This document shows, piece by piece, positions 8,888-16,991 of a DNA stretch of 64,000 nucleotides. Within the stretch, counting starts at the first letter, position 1, and the number at the start of each line of letters is the position of its first letter. The notes beneath the pieces are model-generated. The model had not been told where the DNA came from and did not search any database. It saw only the letters and a program-made list of their open reading frames with translations. Origin of the DNA: Aquitalea sp. LB_tupeE. GTDB taxonomy: Bacteria; Pseudomonadota; Gammaproteobacteria; Burkholderiales; Chromobacteriaceae. The position numbers and the translations under genes are program-made. The DNA is taken from assembly GCF_013391415.1 (NCBI RefSeq), contig NZ_JACAXB010000020.1, forward strand, positions 124,001 through 188,000, written 5' to 3'.

Positions 8888-8906
8888 GATAATGGTTATC
8901 ATTATC
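8888..8906. promoter_or_regulatory. Second Fur box, upstream of the hemin receptor
   Basis: GATAATGGTTATCATTATC matches the 19-bp Fur consensus at 17 positions. It lies 61 bases before the receptor start codon, placing it over or near its promoter. Confidence 0.9.
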
Positions 8907-8967
8907 ATTTTGATTCTGAGACAAAACCGGCGTGGCGGTGGCGTCCGGATGCCTGGAGAGTGAATAC

Positions 8968-11094
8968 ATGCAGAAACAACAGTTTGTCCTGGCGGGTATC
9001 GCGCTGAGCGTGGCGTCAGCCCTGGCCCATGCCGATGCCAGCAGCACCGGCAGCAACGACAGCGACGCGGTGTCCGCCCTGAGCAAGGTCACCGTCACCG
9101 CCAACAAAAAGGAAGAAGCGCTGGCCAAGGTGGCACCCAATATCAATGTGGTGACCCGCAGCCAGCTGGATGAAAATGCCGCCAGCGATCTGGCCGGCAT
9201 CGTCAAGGATGTGCCGGGCGTGTCGGTGGAAGGGCAGAACTCCAAGTTCGGCGCGGCCGAAGTCACCATTCGCGGCCTGTCCGGTGCGCGCAGCCGGGTG
9301 CTGACCCTGGTGGACGACGAACGCCTGCCGGATACCTATAGCGGTGCCAGCGATCAGGCCTTGACCAACTGGCGTGGCGGCAAGGACTTTGTCGAGCCGG
9401 ATACCCTCAAGCAAGTGGAAGTCATCAAGGGGCCGTCATCCGGCCTGTATGGCGGTGGTTCGCTAGGCGGGGTGGTGAGCTACCGCACCTTCCAGGCCAG
9501 TGACTTTGTCGACGATGACAAAACCTTCTACGGCGGCTTCAAGCAGTCCTACGATGGCGCCAACAAGGGAACGGGCAGCACGGTGACGCTGGCCACCAAG
9601 CAGGGCGAGCTGTCCGGCCTGCTGATGCTGACCAGCCGTCGCGCCGAGGAAACCGACAATATGGGAGACAAGGGGGGCAGTGGCACCAGCCGCACCCAGG
9701 CGGATCCGCAACTGGTGAAAACCCAGAACGTGCTGGCCAAGGTGGGCATAGACCATGGCGACCACGCGCTCACCCTGTCGCTGGAAGATTTCCGCCGCTC
9801 CACCTACACCAACTATCTGGAAGGCGTGACCGGCAGCACCAAGGCCGACGATCTGGATGTGGGGGTGAAGCGCAGCAAGGTGGCGTTGGATTACCGCTAT
9901 CGCGGCGATGGCAACTTTGATGGCGTCAAGCTCAAGGTCTATCACCAACAACTGCGCGACCGGCAGAATGAAACCAAGCTCACTACCACCCGCGCGACCG
10001 ACCTTTACACCTGGGATCAGGACCTGTGGGGTCTGAACGGGCAAACCGGCTGGCAACTGGGTGGGCACCACCTCACTACCGGCACCGAGCTGGTGGTCAA
10101 GAACTCCGAACGCGACATGCCCAAGAGCACGGGTACTGATGCCAAATACTACCCGGCCACCAAGGGCTACCAGTTTGGTGTGTTCGTGCAGGACGAATTC
10201 GAGCTGGGCCGTTTCAGCCTCACCCCCAGCCTGCGTTACGACCTGTCGCGCATCACCCCGGAAAACGATGCAGTGTATCTGGCCAACAGCGGCACGGTGA
10301 CCAGCAAGGACAAGTTCTCCGCCAGTGCCTGGTCGCCCAAGCTGTCGATCAAGACCGCGCTGAGCGAGCGGCTGACCGGCTTTGTCAATCTGGTAACCGG
10401 TTTTCGTGCGCCCACCTTCGAGGAGCTGTACCTGGGCCACGACTACAGCGTGTACCGCATGATGCTGATTCCCAATGTGAAGCTGAAAGCGGAAACCTCC
10501 CAGGGCATCGAACTGGGCAGCAAATACGCCAGTGACAGCTGGAACTGGGACAACACCGCCTTCTACAACAAGTACGACAACTTCATCGAGCAGAAGAGCT
10601 TTGTTGCCGGTTCTACCACCTACTACCAATACCAGAACATCGCCCAGGCACACATCTACGGCTTTGAAACCAGCGCCAAGTGGGCGTTTGCGCAGGATTG
10701 GCTGCTGTCTTCCTCGCTGGCCTGGGCCAAGGGTTACAACGATACCGACCATACCGCGCTGGACTCGGTGGACCCGCTGCGTGTGATCAATAGCCTGGCC
10801 TATCAGCAAGACCGATGGGGCAGCACGCTCAAGTGGACGGTATCGGCCAAGAAAGCGGCAGGGGATGTCAGCAACAGCGCCTACTTCCGCACGCCGGGCT
10901 ACGGTGTGCTGGATCTGTCCGGCTGGTACAAGCTGAACAAGCAGACCACGCTGCGGCTGGCCGTCAACAACCTCACCAACAAGAAGTACTGGAACTGGAG
11001 TGATGTGAAAACCCTGCAGTCCTCGGCCTACCCGATGGACCGCTTCACCCAGTCCGGCCGTTATGTGACCGCCAGTATCGAAACCCGCTTCTGA
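8968..11094 (+). CDS. hemR: TonB-dependent outer-membrane hemin/hemoprotein receptor
   Basis: The ATG at 8968 follows GGAGAG and gives a good signal peptide (MQKQQFVLAG... SALAHA); an upstream in-frame reading is unlikely. The 708-residue protein has a TonB-box-like segment (SKVTVTANK), a plug domain (residues about 45-160, with VTIRGLSG) and a 22-strand barrel ending in Phe (IETRF). The FRAPTFEELYLG and PNVKLKAE motifs correspond to the FRAP and NPNL signatures of HemR-type heme receptors. It is the first gene of a hemR-hmuSTUV operon with Fur boxes upstream. It imports heme, possibly from hemoglobin, using TonB energy. The ligand preference (heme versus hemoprotein) is not resolved. Confidence 0.88.
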   Translation: MQKQQFVLAGIALSVASALAHADASSTGSNDSDAVSALSKVTVTANKKEEALAKVAPNINVVTRSQLDENAASDLAGIVKDVPGVSVEGQNSKFGAAEVTIRGLSGARSRVLTLVDDERLPDTYSGASDQALTNWRGGKDFVEPDTLKQVEVIKGPSSGLYGGGSLGGVVSYRTFQASDFVDDDKTFYGGFKQSYDGANKGTGSTVTLATKQGELSGLLMLTSRRAEETDNMGDKGGSGTSRTQADPQLVKTQNVLAKVGIDHGDHALTLSLEDFRRSTYTNYLEGVTGSTKADDLDVGVKRSKVALDYRYRGDGNFDGVKLKVYHQQLRDRQNETKLTTTRATDLYTWDQDLWGLNGQTGWQLGGHHLTTGTELVVKNSERDMPKSTGTDAKYYPATKGYQFGVFVQDEFELGRFSLTPSLRYDLSRITPENDAVYLANSGTVTSKDKFSASAWSPKLSIKTALSERLTGFVNLVTGFRAPTFEELYLGHDYSVYRMMLIPNVKLKAETSQGIELGSKYASDSWNWDNTAFYNKYDNFIEQKSFVAGSTTYYQYQNIAQAHIYGFETSAKWAFAQDWLLSSSLAWAKGYNDTDHTALDSVDPLRVINSLAYQQDRWGSTLKWTVSAKKAAGDVSNSAYFRTPGYGVLDLSGWYKLNKQTTLRLAVNNLTNKKYWNWSDVKTLQSSAYPMDRFTQSGRYVTASIETRF

Positions 11095-11105
11095 AACGAG
11101 ACATC

Positions 11106-12149
11106 ATGACTACACCCACCCTGTTGCAGCGTTATCAGCAACTCAAGCAAGAACAAACCCATTTGCGTCAGCGCGATGCTGCCAGCGCGCTGGGTGTCAG
11201 CGAGGCCGCGCTGGTGGCCTGCCTGCCGGAAAGCACACCCTTGCAGTGCCAGCCGGCGCAACTGTTGCCTGCGCTGGCGGCATTGGGCCGGCTCAAGTCC
11301 ATCACCCGCAATCAGGTAGTAGTGCATGAAACCCAGGGCGTGTATGGCAACCTGACCCTGTCGGAAAAAACCGGCCTGGTGTTGAACCCGGACGGTCTGG
11401 ACCTGCGGCTGTTCCTGTCGCACTGGCAGTACGCCTATGCGCTGTGCCAGCCCGGTCCGCACGGCCTGCTGCATTCACTGCAGTTTTTTGATAACCAGGG
11501 CGAGGCCATCAATAAGCTGTATTTGCTGGACGACGACAAACTGCCTGCCTGGGAAAAACTGGTGCAGAGCCAGCGCCTGCCGGCCGACACCCCGGCACCG
11601 GTCAGCATCGGCATCGCCGCCCCATCGCAACCGGTCGCCGTCAGCGATACCAGCGGCTTTGCCACTGACTGGCTGGCCTTGCAGGATGTGCATCACTTTC
11701 ATGCCCTGCTCAAGCGTTACGGTTTGCAACGTCAGCAGGCTTTCCGTCTGGCACCGCCCGGTTTTGCCCAGCGCCTGCATGGCACGGCGCTGACTGCCCT
11801 GCTGGAAGGCGCTGCCGCCAGCGCACTGCCCATCATGGCCTTTGTCGGCAATCGCGGCATGGTGCAAATCCACACCGGGCCTATCCAGTCCGTGCGTCGT
11901 GTCGGCCCCTGGCTGAACGTGCTGGACCCTGCCTTCAACCTGCACATCCAGGAGGAAGCCATCACCGAACTATGGTTACTGCGCCGCCCCACCCGTGACG
12001 GCGTCATCACCTCGGTCGAGGCGTTCGATGGGGCCGGGGACAGCGTGCTCAGCTTCTTTGGCCAGCGCCGCGAAGGCGAGCCGGAGCTCCCGGCATGGCG
12101 TGCACTGGCTGCCAGCCTGCCGGCACAGGAGGCGGAACATGCAGCCTAA
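11106..12149 (+). CDS. hmuS: Hemin-degrading factor / cytoplasmic heme carrier HmuS
   Basis: A 347-residue member of the HemS/ChuS/PhuS family, with the typical two repeated halves (residues about 15-165 and 185-340) that share patterns such as VVVHETQGVYGNL / FVGNRGMVQIHTGPI and LNVLDPAFNLHI. It binds imported heme in the cytoplasm and passes it to heme oxygenase or degrades it. Since a separate HemO is encoded 5 kb away, a PhuS-like shuttle role is likely, but ChuS-like degradation is also possible. It begins 11 bases after the receptor stop and its end overlaps hmuT by 11 bases. Confidence 0.9.
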   Translation: MTTPTLLQRYQQLKQEQTHLRQRDAASALGVSEAALVACLPESTPLQCQPAQLLPALAALGRLKSITRNQVVVHETQGVYGNLTLSEKTGLVLNPDGLDLRLFLSHWQYAYALCQPGPHGLLHSLQFFDNQGEAINKLYLLDDDKLPAWEKLVQSQRLPADTPAPVSIGIAAPSQPVAVSDTSGFATDWLALQDVHHFHALLKRYGLQRQQAFRLAPPGFAQRLHGTALTALLEGAAASALPIMAFVGNRGMVQIHTGPIQSVRRVGPWLNVLDPAFNLHIQEEAITELWLLRRPTRDGVITSVEAFDGAGDSVLSFFGQRREGEPELPAWRALAASLPAQEAEHAA

Positions 12150-12933
12150 GCGATGGATGGTATTGCTCTGCCTGCTGTGTGCCTTGCCTGCCCATGCCGG
12201 GCCGCGCGTGGTGGCGCTCAGTGCCGATGTGGCCGAGCTGGTGGTGGCGCTCAAGGCCGACCCGCTACTGGTGGGCCGGGACAAGCTGGCGCGTCAGCCG
12301 CAACTGGCGCGGGTGCCGGTGATTGGCAGTTCGCGCGCGCTGACCGCACCGCCGGTGCTGGCCGTCAAGCCGGATCTGGTGATTGGCAGTGATCAGGCCC
12401 AGCCGCCCGGCATTTACCAGCAATTGACCGCGCTGGGGCTCAAGGTGCTGAAGGTAAACCACAGTGACGACCCGCAGGCTTTTGCCGACGGCATGCGTCA
12501 GGTCGGCCTGGCGCTGGGTCGCCCGGCCCAGGCCGACGCATTGGCCAAGCAGTGGTTGCATGCCCTCAAGCCGCAGGCCGGGAGTGGCAAGCGCATTCTG
12601 CTGAGCTACGACGGACGGCTGGTGGCCGGGCAGGGGACAGCGGGAGATGCGCTGATCCGTGCTGCCGGCATGGTGAATGCCGCAGCGGATATCCAGGGCT
12701 TTTTGCCGATGAACCCGGAAGCCTGGCTCAAGGCCGCGCCGGACATCGTGATTGTCGCCGCGCACAATGCCCCGGTCTATGGCGGGCTCAAGGCCTTGCA
12801 GGCGCGGCCTGAACTGGCGTCTTCCCCGGCGGTGCGCAGCGGCAAGGTACTGGCCTGGCCGGCGGCAGATTTCCTGCGCCTTGGTGTGGGCAGCCCGGCG
12901 GTGGTGGCACGTCTGCGCCAGTTGGCATCATGA
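12139..12933 (+). CDS. hmuT: Periplasmic heme-binding protein of the heme ABC transporter
   Basis: The ATG at 12139 is preceded by AGGAGGCGG and opens a 264-residue protein with a clear Sec signal peptide (MQPKRWMVLLCLLCALPAHA). The earlier in-frame Met codons lie inside hmuS and were rejected. The remainder is a class III substrate-binding fold (PeripBP_2), and GQGTAGDALIRAAG is characteristic of HmuT/PhuT. It delivers heme from the periplasm to the HmuUV permease. The stop overlaps the hmuU start (ATGA). Confidence 0.9.
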   Translation: MQPKRWMVLLCLLCALPAHAGPRVVALSADVAELVVALKADPLLVGRDKLARQPQLARVPVIGSSRALTAPPVLAVKPDLVIGSDQAQPPGIYQQLTALGLKVLKVNHSDDPQAFADGMRQVGLALGRPAQADALAKQWLHALKPQAGSGKRILLSYDGRLVAGQGTAGDALIRAAGMVNAAADIQGFLPMNPEAWLKAAPDIVIVAAHNAPVYGGLKALQARPELASSPAVRSGKVLAWPAADFLRLGVGSPAVVARLRQLAS

Positions 12934-13925
12934 GCGCGACTATTGTGTTGCAGCGGCGCAGTGGAGGCCTGTTCCCCCGCGTCTGGCGCTGGCTGTGCCT
13001 GCCACCACTGGCTGCCTTGCTCATCTGGCTGATTCTGGGCCTGGGCGGCGGGCAGTGGGCGGTGCCGGACTGGCACGACCCGCTGGTCAGCCGCCTGCGC
13101 TGGCCGCGCATCCTGAACGCCTTGCTGGTAGGCAGTGCCTTGTCGCTGGCGGGGGCGGGCCTGCAGGCCTTGTTTCGCAATCCGCTGGCCGACCCCGGCC
13201 TGCTGGGTACTTCTGCCGGATCGGCACTGGGCGTGGTGCTGGTGATGGCACTGGGCGGGCTGGGGGTGTCGGTGCCGCTGGCGGCCTTTGTCGGCGGTCT
13301 CTCCGTTACCTTGCTGATCCTGCTGCTCAACCAGTTGCTGCGTGGTGGCCAGGCCGGGTTGTTGATGATAGGGGTGGTGATTGCCGCCTGCTGTGGTGCA
13401 CTGGTCAGCCTGCTGTTGTTCCTGTCCGACGACCTCACCTTGCGTGGTGCCAGCAACTGGCTGGCTGGCAGCCTGGCTGAATCACGCTTTGCCGATCACC
13501 AGTATGTGTGGCCGGTGATGCTGGCGGGAGCGGTGCTGATGCTGGGGCTGGGACGGGACCTGGACTGTCTGCTGCTGGGCGACGAGGTTGCCCGTTCCAT
13601 GGGGGTGAAGGTGGGCCGGACCCGTGTGCTGGCGGCGATGGCGGCGGCCATGCTGACCGGTGGAGCAGTCACCTTGTCCGGGCTGATCGGCTTTATCGGC
13701 ATGATGGTGCCCAATGCGGTGGCGCTGTGTCATCAGGGCAGTCGTCGCCAACTGATGCTGCATGCCAGCTGGGTGGGGGCGCTTGCCTTGTTGCTGATCG
13801 ACACCCTGGGGCGTGAAGCGGTGTACCCGGTAGACCTGCCCGCCGGGGTGGTGGCGGCGTTTGCCGGCCCGCCCTGCTTTTTGTGGTTGTTCTGGCGTTT
13901 GCAGAAAGGGGGCGCAGGTGGCTAA
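12930..13925 (+). CDS. hmuU: Heme ABC transporter permease
   Basis: A 331-residue FecCD-family permease with about ten hydrophobic helices. LRWPRILNALLVGSALSLAGAGLQALFRNPLADPGLLG is represented by its family motifs RxPR, GxxLxxAGxxxQ and NPLADP; GLIGFIGMMVPN is the conserved coupling region that contacts the ATPase. It transports heme across the inner membrane with HmuT and HmuV. It overlaps hmuT by 4 and hmuV by 8 bases. Confidence 0.92.
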   Translation: MSATIVLQRRSGGLFPRVWRWLCLPPLAALLIWLILGLGGGQWAVPDWHDPLVSRLRWPRILNALLVGSALSLAGAGLQALFRNPLADPGLLGTSAGSALGVVLVMALGGLGVSVPLAAFVGGLSVTLLILLLNQLLRGGQAGLLMIGVVIAACCGALVSLLLFLSDDLTLRGASNWLAGSLAESRFADHQYVWPVMLAGAVLMLGLGRDLDCLLLGDEVARSMGVKVGRTRVLAAMAAAMLTGGAVTLSGLIGFIGMMVPNAVALCHQGSRRQLMLHASWVGALALLLIDTLGREAVYPVDLPAGVVAAFAGPPCFLWLFWRLQKGGAGG

Positions 13926-14715
13926 TGCCTGGGAAATCGAGCAGCTCACGGTCAGTGCGCAAGGCCGCACCCTGGTGTCGCTGGGCGGGCTGACCGTGCC
14001 GCGCGGCCAGTTGCTGGTGCTGATCGGCCCTAATGGCGCGGGCAAGAGCAGCCTGCTGCGCGCCATGGCCGGTTTTGCCGGACAGTGCCGTGGCCGTTTG
14101 CTGGGCCGCGCCATGGGCGGCAAGGGCTACCCTTACGGTTTGCTGTCCTGGGTGGCGCAGCACGAAACCGGCGACAGTCCCTTGTCGGTGGCCGATTACC
14201 TGATGCTGGGCCGACGGCCGGCGCTGGGCCTGTTGCGTCTGCCCGATGCTGCCGACCACCGCCGGGTAGCCGAGGCCATGCAGGTGATGGAATTGACGCC
14301 ACTGGCCGCACAACGGGTGTCCCGCCTGTCCGGTGGCGAGCGTCAGCGTGCCGCCATTGCCCGCGCACTGGTACAGGACGCGCCTTGCATGCTGCTGGAC
14401 GAGCCGAGCAATCATCTGGACATCCGCCACCAGAACCTGCTGATGCAGCATCTCAAACAGCTGACCGGGCAGGGCCGCACCGTGGTGTGCGTACTGCACG
14501 ATCTGCAATTGGCCGCCAATCATGCAGACCAGCTGTGGCTGCTGGCCGATGGTGTGCTGCGTTGCCGTGGTACGCCGCCCGAGGTTTTGACGCATCCGGT
14601 ATTGGCCGAAGCCTATCGCTGGCCGATTCAGGCTGTGGCCGGGGCCGGGGCCGGGCAGGGCTGGAGCATTGTCAGCAATCCGCAGGCAGGCAGCGGCATG
14701 GCAGCGCGTGGCTGA
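13918..14715 (+). CDS. hmuV: Heme ABC transporter ATP-binding protein
   Basis: The GTG at 13918 is chosen because it follows a purine-rich AAAGGGGG and because the only upstream ATG (13861) would place 19 Cys-rich residues inside hmuU. The 265-residue ATPase has Walker A GPNGAGKSS, Q loop (VAQHE), signature LSGGERQR, Walker B MLLDEPSNHLD and H-loop His (CVLHD). It is the last gene of the operon. No clear U-tract terminator follows directly. Confidence 0.9.
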   Translation: MANAWEIEQLTVSAQGRTLVSLGGLTVPRGQLLVLIGPNGAGKSSLLRAMAGFAGQCRGRLLGRAMGGKGYPYGLLSWVAQHETGDSPLSVADYLMLGRRPALGLLRLPDAADHRRVAEAMQVMELTPLAAQRVSRLSGGERQRAAIARALVQDAPCMLLDEPSNHLDIRHQNLLMQHLKQLTGQGRTVVCVLHDLQLAANHADQLWLLADGVLRCRGTPPEVLTHPVLAEAYRWPIQAVAGAGAGQGWSIVSNPQAGSGMAARG

Positions 14716-14741
14716 GGCCATGGCAGGACAGGCGTGTACTT

Positions 14742-14798
14742 TTGCTTACACAAGGCACACGATTGCTTACACGGCTGGTTTGTCAGCAGTTCTATAAT
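14742..14798 (+). promoter_or_regulatory. Tandem 10-bp repeats and -10 box upstream of the OmpA-type lipoprotein gene
   Basis: TTGCTTACAC occurs twice as an exact direct repeat, at 14742-14751 and 14763-14772, offset by 21 bp (two helical turns on the same DNA face). A perfect TATAAT lies at 14793-14798, 20 bases after the second copy, with no good -35 hexamer at normal spacing. This is the layout of an activator-dependent promoter. The remaining leader (14799-15013, about 215 bases) contains no gene I can support. Confidence 0.55.
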
Positions 14799-15013
14799 AT
14801 GAATTAATGCAAACCGATGTGTCGCAGTCTGTCTCCGACCGTCAGTGAACTTGTCTGTGCCTGCACTGCCTCAGGCAAATGCGTGGAGCATGCCGGATGG
14901 CACCTTGCCATGCATACCCAGCCCTGAGGCGGCAGACGGCAAAGCAGCGTCTGCGGCACGGACCCAACCCTGCCGGTGTCGTGCATGGCACGCACCGTAA
15001 TGAGGAGATCACA

Positions 15014-15679
15014 ATGAAAAACCTGATGACCACCCTGGTGGCTGTTGCCATCGCCTCGGCCAGCCTCAGTGGCTGTGCCAACATGAATGAAACCCAGCAA
15101 ACCACCGGTACCGGTGCCGCCGTGGGTGCGGGAGTTGGCGCCTTGCTGGGCGCGCTGACTGCCGGTGGCCATACCGGCCGCAGCGCAGTAACCGGCGCTG
15201 CCGTGGGCGCGGCATTGGGGGCGGGCGGTGGTTATCTGTGGTCGCAGCATATGCAAAAGCAGAAAGAGGCCATGGAAAAAGCCTCGCAGGGTACTGGCGT
15301 CAGCGTAAGCCAGACCGCCGACAACCAGCTCAAGCTGAATATTCCGAGCGACGTATCGTTTGATTCCGGCCGTTACGACATCAAGCCGAATCTGCGTCCG
15401 GTGCTGGACCGCTTTGCCACCACCTTGCAGCAAAACCCGGTGACTACCGTGCGTATTGTCGGCCATACCGACAATACCGGCAGCGATGCCATCAATAATC
15501 CGCTGTCGGTCAATCGTGCCAGCGCCACCCGCGATTACCTGGTCAGCCATGGCGTGGCAGCCAGCCGTATCAGCATCGACGGCATGGGCTCGCGTCAACC
15601 CATTGCCGACAACAGCACCCTGGCTGGCCGTGCCGCCAACCGCCGTGTGGAAATCTTTGTCGGCGAAGCCGGCAAGTAA
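15014..15679 (+). CDS. OmpA-family lipoprotein with glycine-zipper region
   Basis: The ATG at 15014 follows GAGGAG and gives 221 residues. The signal peptide ends in the lipobox LSGC, so the protein is lipidated at Cys20 or nearby. Residues about 30-75 form a Gly/Ala-rich zipper (AAVGAGVGALLGAL... AAVGAALGAGGGYLW), probably membrane-associated. Residues about 110-215 form an OmpA C-terminal peptidoglycan-binding domain (SFDSGRYDIKP, VRIVGHTDNTGSDAINNPLS, RAANRRVEI). It resembles YiaD of E. coli. Role: anchoring the outer membrane to peptidoglycan. Monocistronic, with a hairpin terminator after it. Confidence 0.85.
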   Translation: MKNLMTTLVAVAIASASLSGCANMNETQQTTGTGAAVGAGVGALLGALTAGGHTGRSAVTGAAVGAALGAGGGYLWSQHMQKQKEAMEKASQGTGVSVSQTADNQLKLNIPSDVSFDSGRYDIKPNLRPVLDRFATTLQQNPVTTVRIVGHTDNTGSDAINNPLSVNRASATRDYLVSHGVAASRISIDGMGSRQPIADNSTLAGRAANRRVEIFVGEAGK

Positions 15680-15715
15680 GCGCTGTGTCACCATCCGGCC
15701 TGGCCGGAGCACAGC

Positions 15716-15742
15716 AAAAAGCCCGCGATTGCGGGCTTTTTT
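15716..15742. terminator. Bidirectional intrinsic terminator
   Basis: AAAAA, GCCCGC, GATT loop, GCGGGC, TTTTTT. The A-run and T-run let it stop both the lipoprotein gene and the convergent LysR gene. Confidence 0.9.
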
Positions 15743-15763
15743 GCGTCTGGCGGGTGTGGGTAT

Positions 15764-16684
15764 TCAGCCGTTACGGCTTTGCTCCAGCGTTTGCAGAAAG
15801 TATTCCAGTACCAGATTGGGGCGTCGTCCCTTGCGCATGGCCACATTCAGCGGGATGTCGTAACAGAATTGCTGCGGGTGCAGCGGCCGCATCACCCCCT
15901 GTGCCACCCAACCGGCGGCAAAGTGATCCGGTAAAAAGCCGATATAGCTGCCGGTGAGAATCAAAAAGGCAATACCCTCCCGGTCGGATGCCGTGGCAGT
16001 GCAGTTGAGCGCGTGGTGTTGCGCCATGGCCTCCACGGTCAGCCGGTAGTTGGGGGCAATGGCCTCGGCGCTGTGCAGCTCGTCCTGGCTGATGTCGCTA
16101 TCGGCGCGGGCAAAGAAGGGGTGCTCGCGGCTGCAATACAGCAGCGAATGTTCTTCGTACAGGGGCAGGTAGTCCAGCCCTGACAGCGGGTTGATCAGCG
16201 GCACCACGCCCACGTGCAGGTGGCCGTCCTGCACGCCCAGTTCGATTTCGCTGGGGGTTGTCATCGAGATATTGATGCGCACCCCCGGCCCGCGCGCGCT
16301 CAAGGATTTGAGCGCATGGGTCAGGTGCATGTGCGACTGGGTGACCAGGTTGTTGATGATGCCGATATTCAGCTCGCCACGCAGCTGGTGGTGCAGCTGG
16401 TTCACCTCGGTACGGAATTCCTCGATGGCGGACAGCATGGTCTGGCTGGCGTGCAGCACGGCCCGTCCTTCGTCGGTGAGCGCAAAACCGGCCCGACCGC
16501 GCTGGCACAGGCAGATGCCCAGGCGCTTTTCCAGATCACCCATATGCAGGCTGATGGCGGAGCGGCTGATGCCCAGCACGCTTTCGGCGGCGGAGAAGCT
16601 GCCGCATTCGACGACGGTTTTGAACAGGCGTAGCAGGCGGATATCAAAATCGCTGACCTGGCCCAGGGATTTTTTTTTGCTCAT
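15764..16684 (-). CDS. LysR-family transcriptional regulator
   Basis: A 306-residue regulator. The N-terminal winged helix (residues about 12-72) reads LRLFKTVVECGSFSAAESVLGISRSAISLHMGDLE in family style; the rest is the two-lobed effector domain. It is divergent from the FAD oxidoreductase-cupin-aldehyde dehydrogenase operon and is its most likely regulator, as is usual for LysR genes. The inducer cannot be read from sequence; an amine or aldehyde from that pathway is a reasonable guess. Confidence 0.88.
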   Translation of the reverse strand: MSKKKSLGQVSDFDIRLLRLFKTVVECGSFSAAESVLGISRSAISLHMGDLEKRLGICLCQRGRAGFALTDEGRAVLHASQTMLSAIEEFRTEVNQLHHQLRGELNIGIINNLVTQSHMHLTHALKSLSARGPGVRINISMTTPSEIELGVQDGHLHVGVVPLINPLSGLDYLPLYEEHSLLYCSREHPFFARADSDISQDELHSAEAIAPNYRLTVEAMAQHHALNCTATASDREGIAFLILTGSYIGFLPDHFAAGWVAQGVMRPLHPQQFCYDIPLNVAMRKGRRPNLVLEYFLQTLEQSRNG

Positions 16685-16707
16685 CAGTTGAGTTTTTTTG
16701 AAACTGA

Positions 16708-16731
16708 AGATAAGAAATTCGGGATTTATCT
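16708..16731. promoter_or_regulatory. Candidate LysR operator in the 307-bp divergent intergenic region
   Basis: AGATAA (16708-16713) and TTATCT (16726-16731) form an inverted repeat with AT-rich inner flanks (GAAAT / ATT), of the T-N11-A type bound by LysR proteins. It is close to the regulator's own start. The rest of 16685-16991 holds only small overlapping readings without coding character. Confidence 0.35.
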
Positions 16732-16991
16732 CAACATATCACCTGGTTCAAGCTATGCCAAGCAACAAGCTGCCCATGCACCGACGGGTGCCGGATGGCT
16801 GTTGCATGGTGTGGGGCTGCGCAGTATTACCGGGCTATCCGCCATGATGACGGCTGCACCTTGCTATGCCTTGCTGCGCGACTTGCGTGCCAACTGCCGA
16901 CATCGCATGATCGACACCACGACTGCCACTTTGTCTTGCAGCGCGGTGCGTCTCCCTGTGAATTGTCCCATGCCCGAGGAATATCTGTTTT

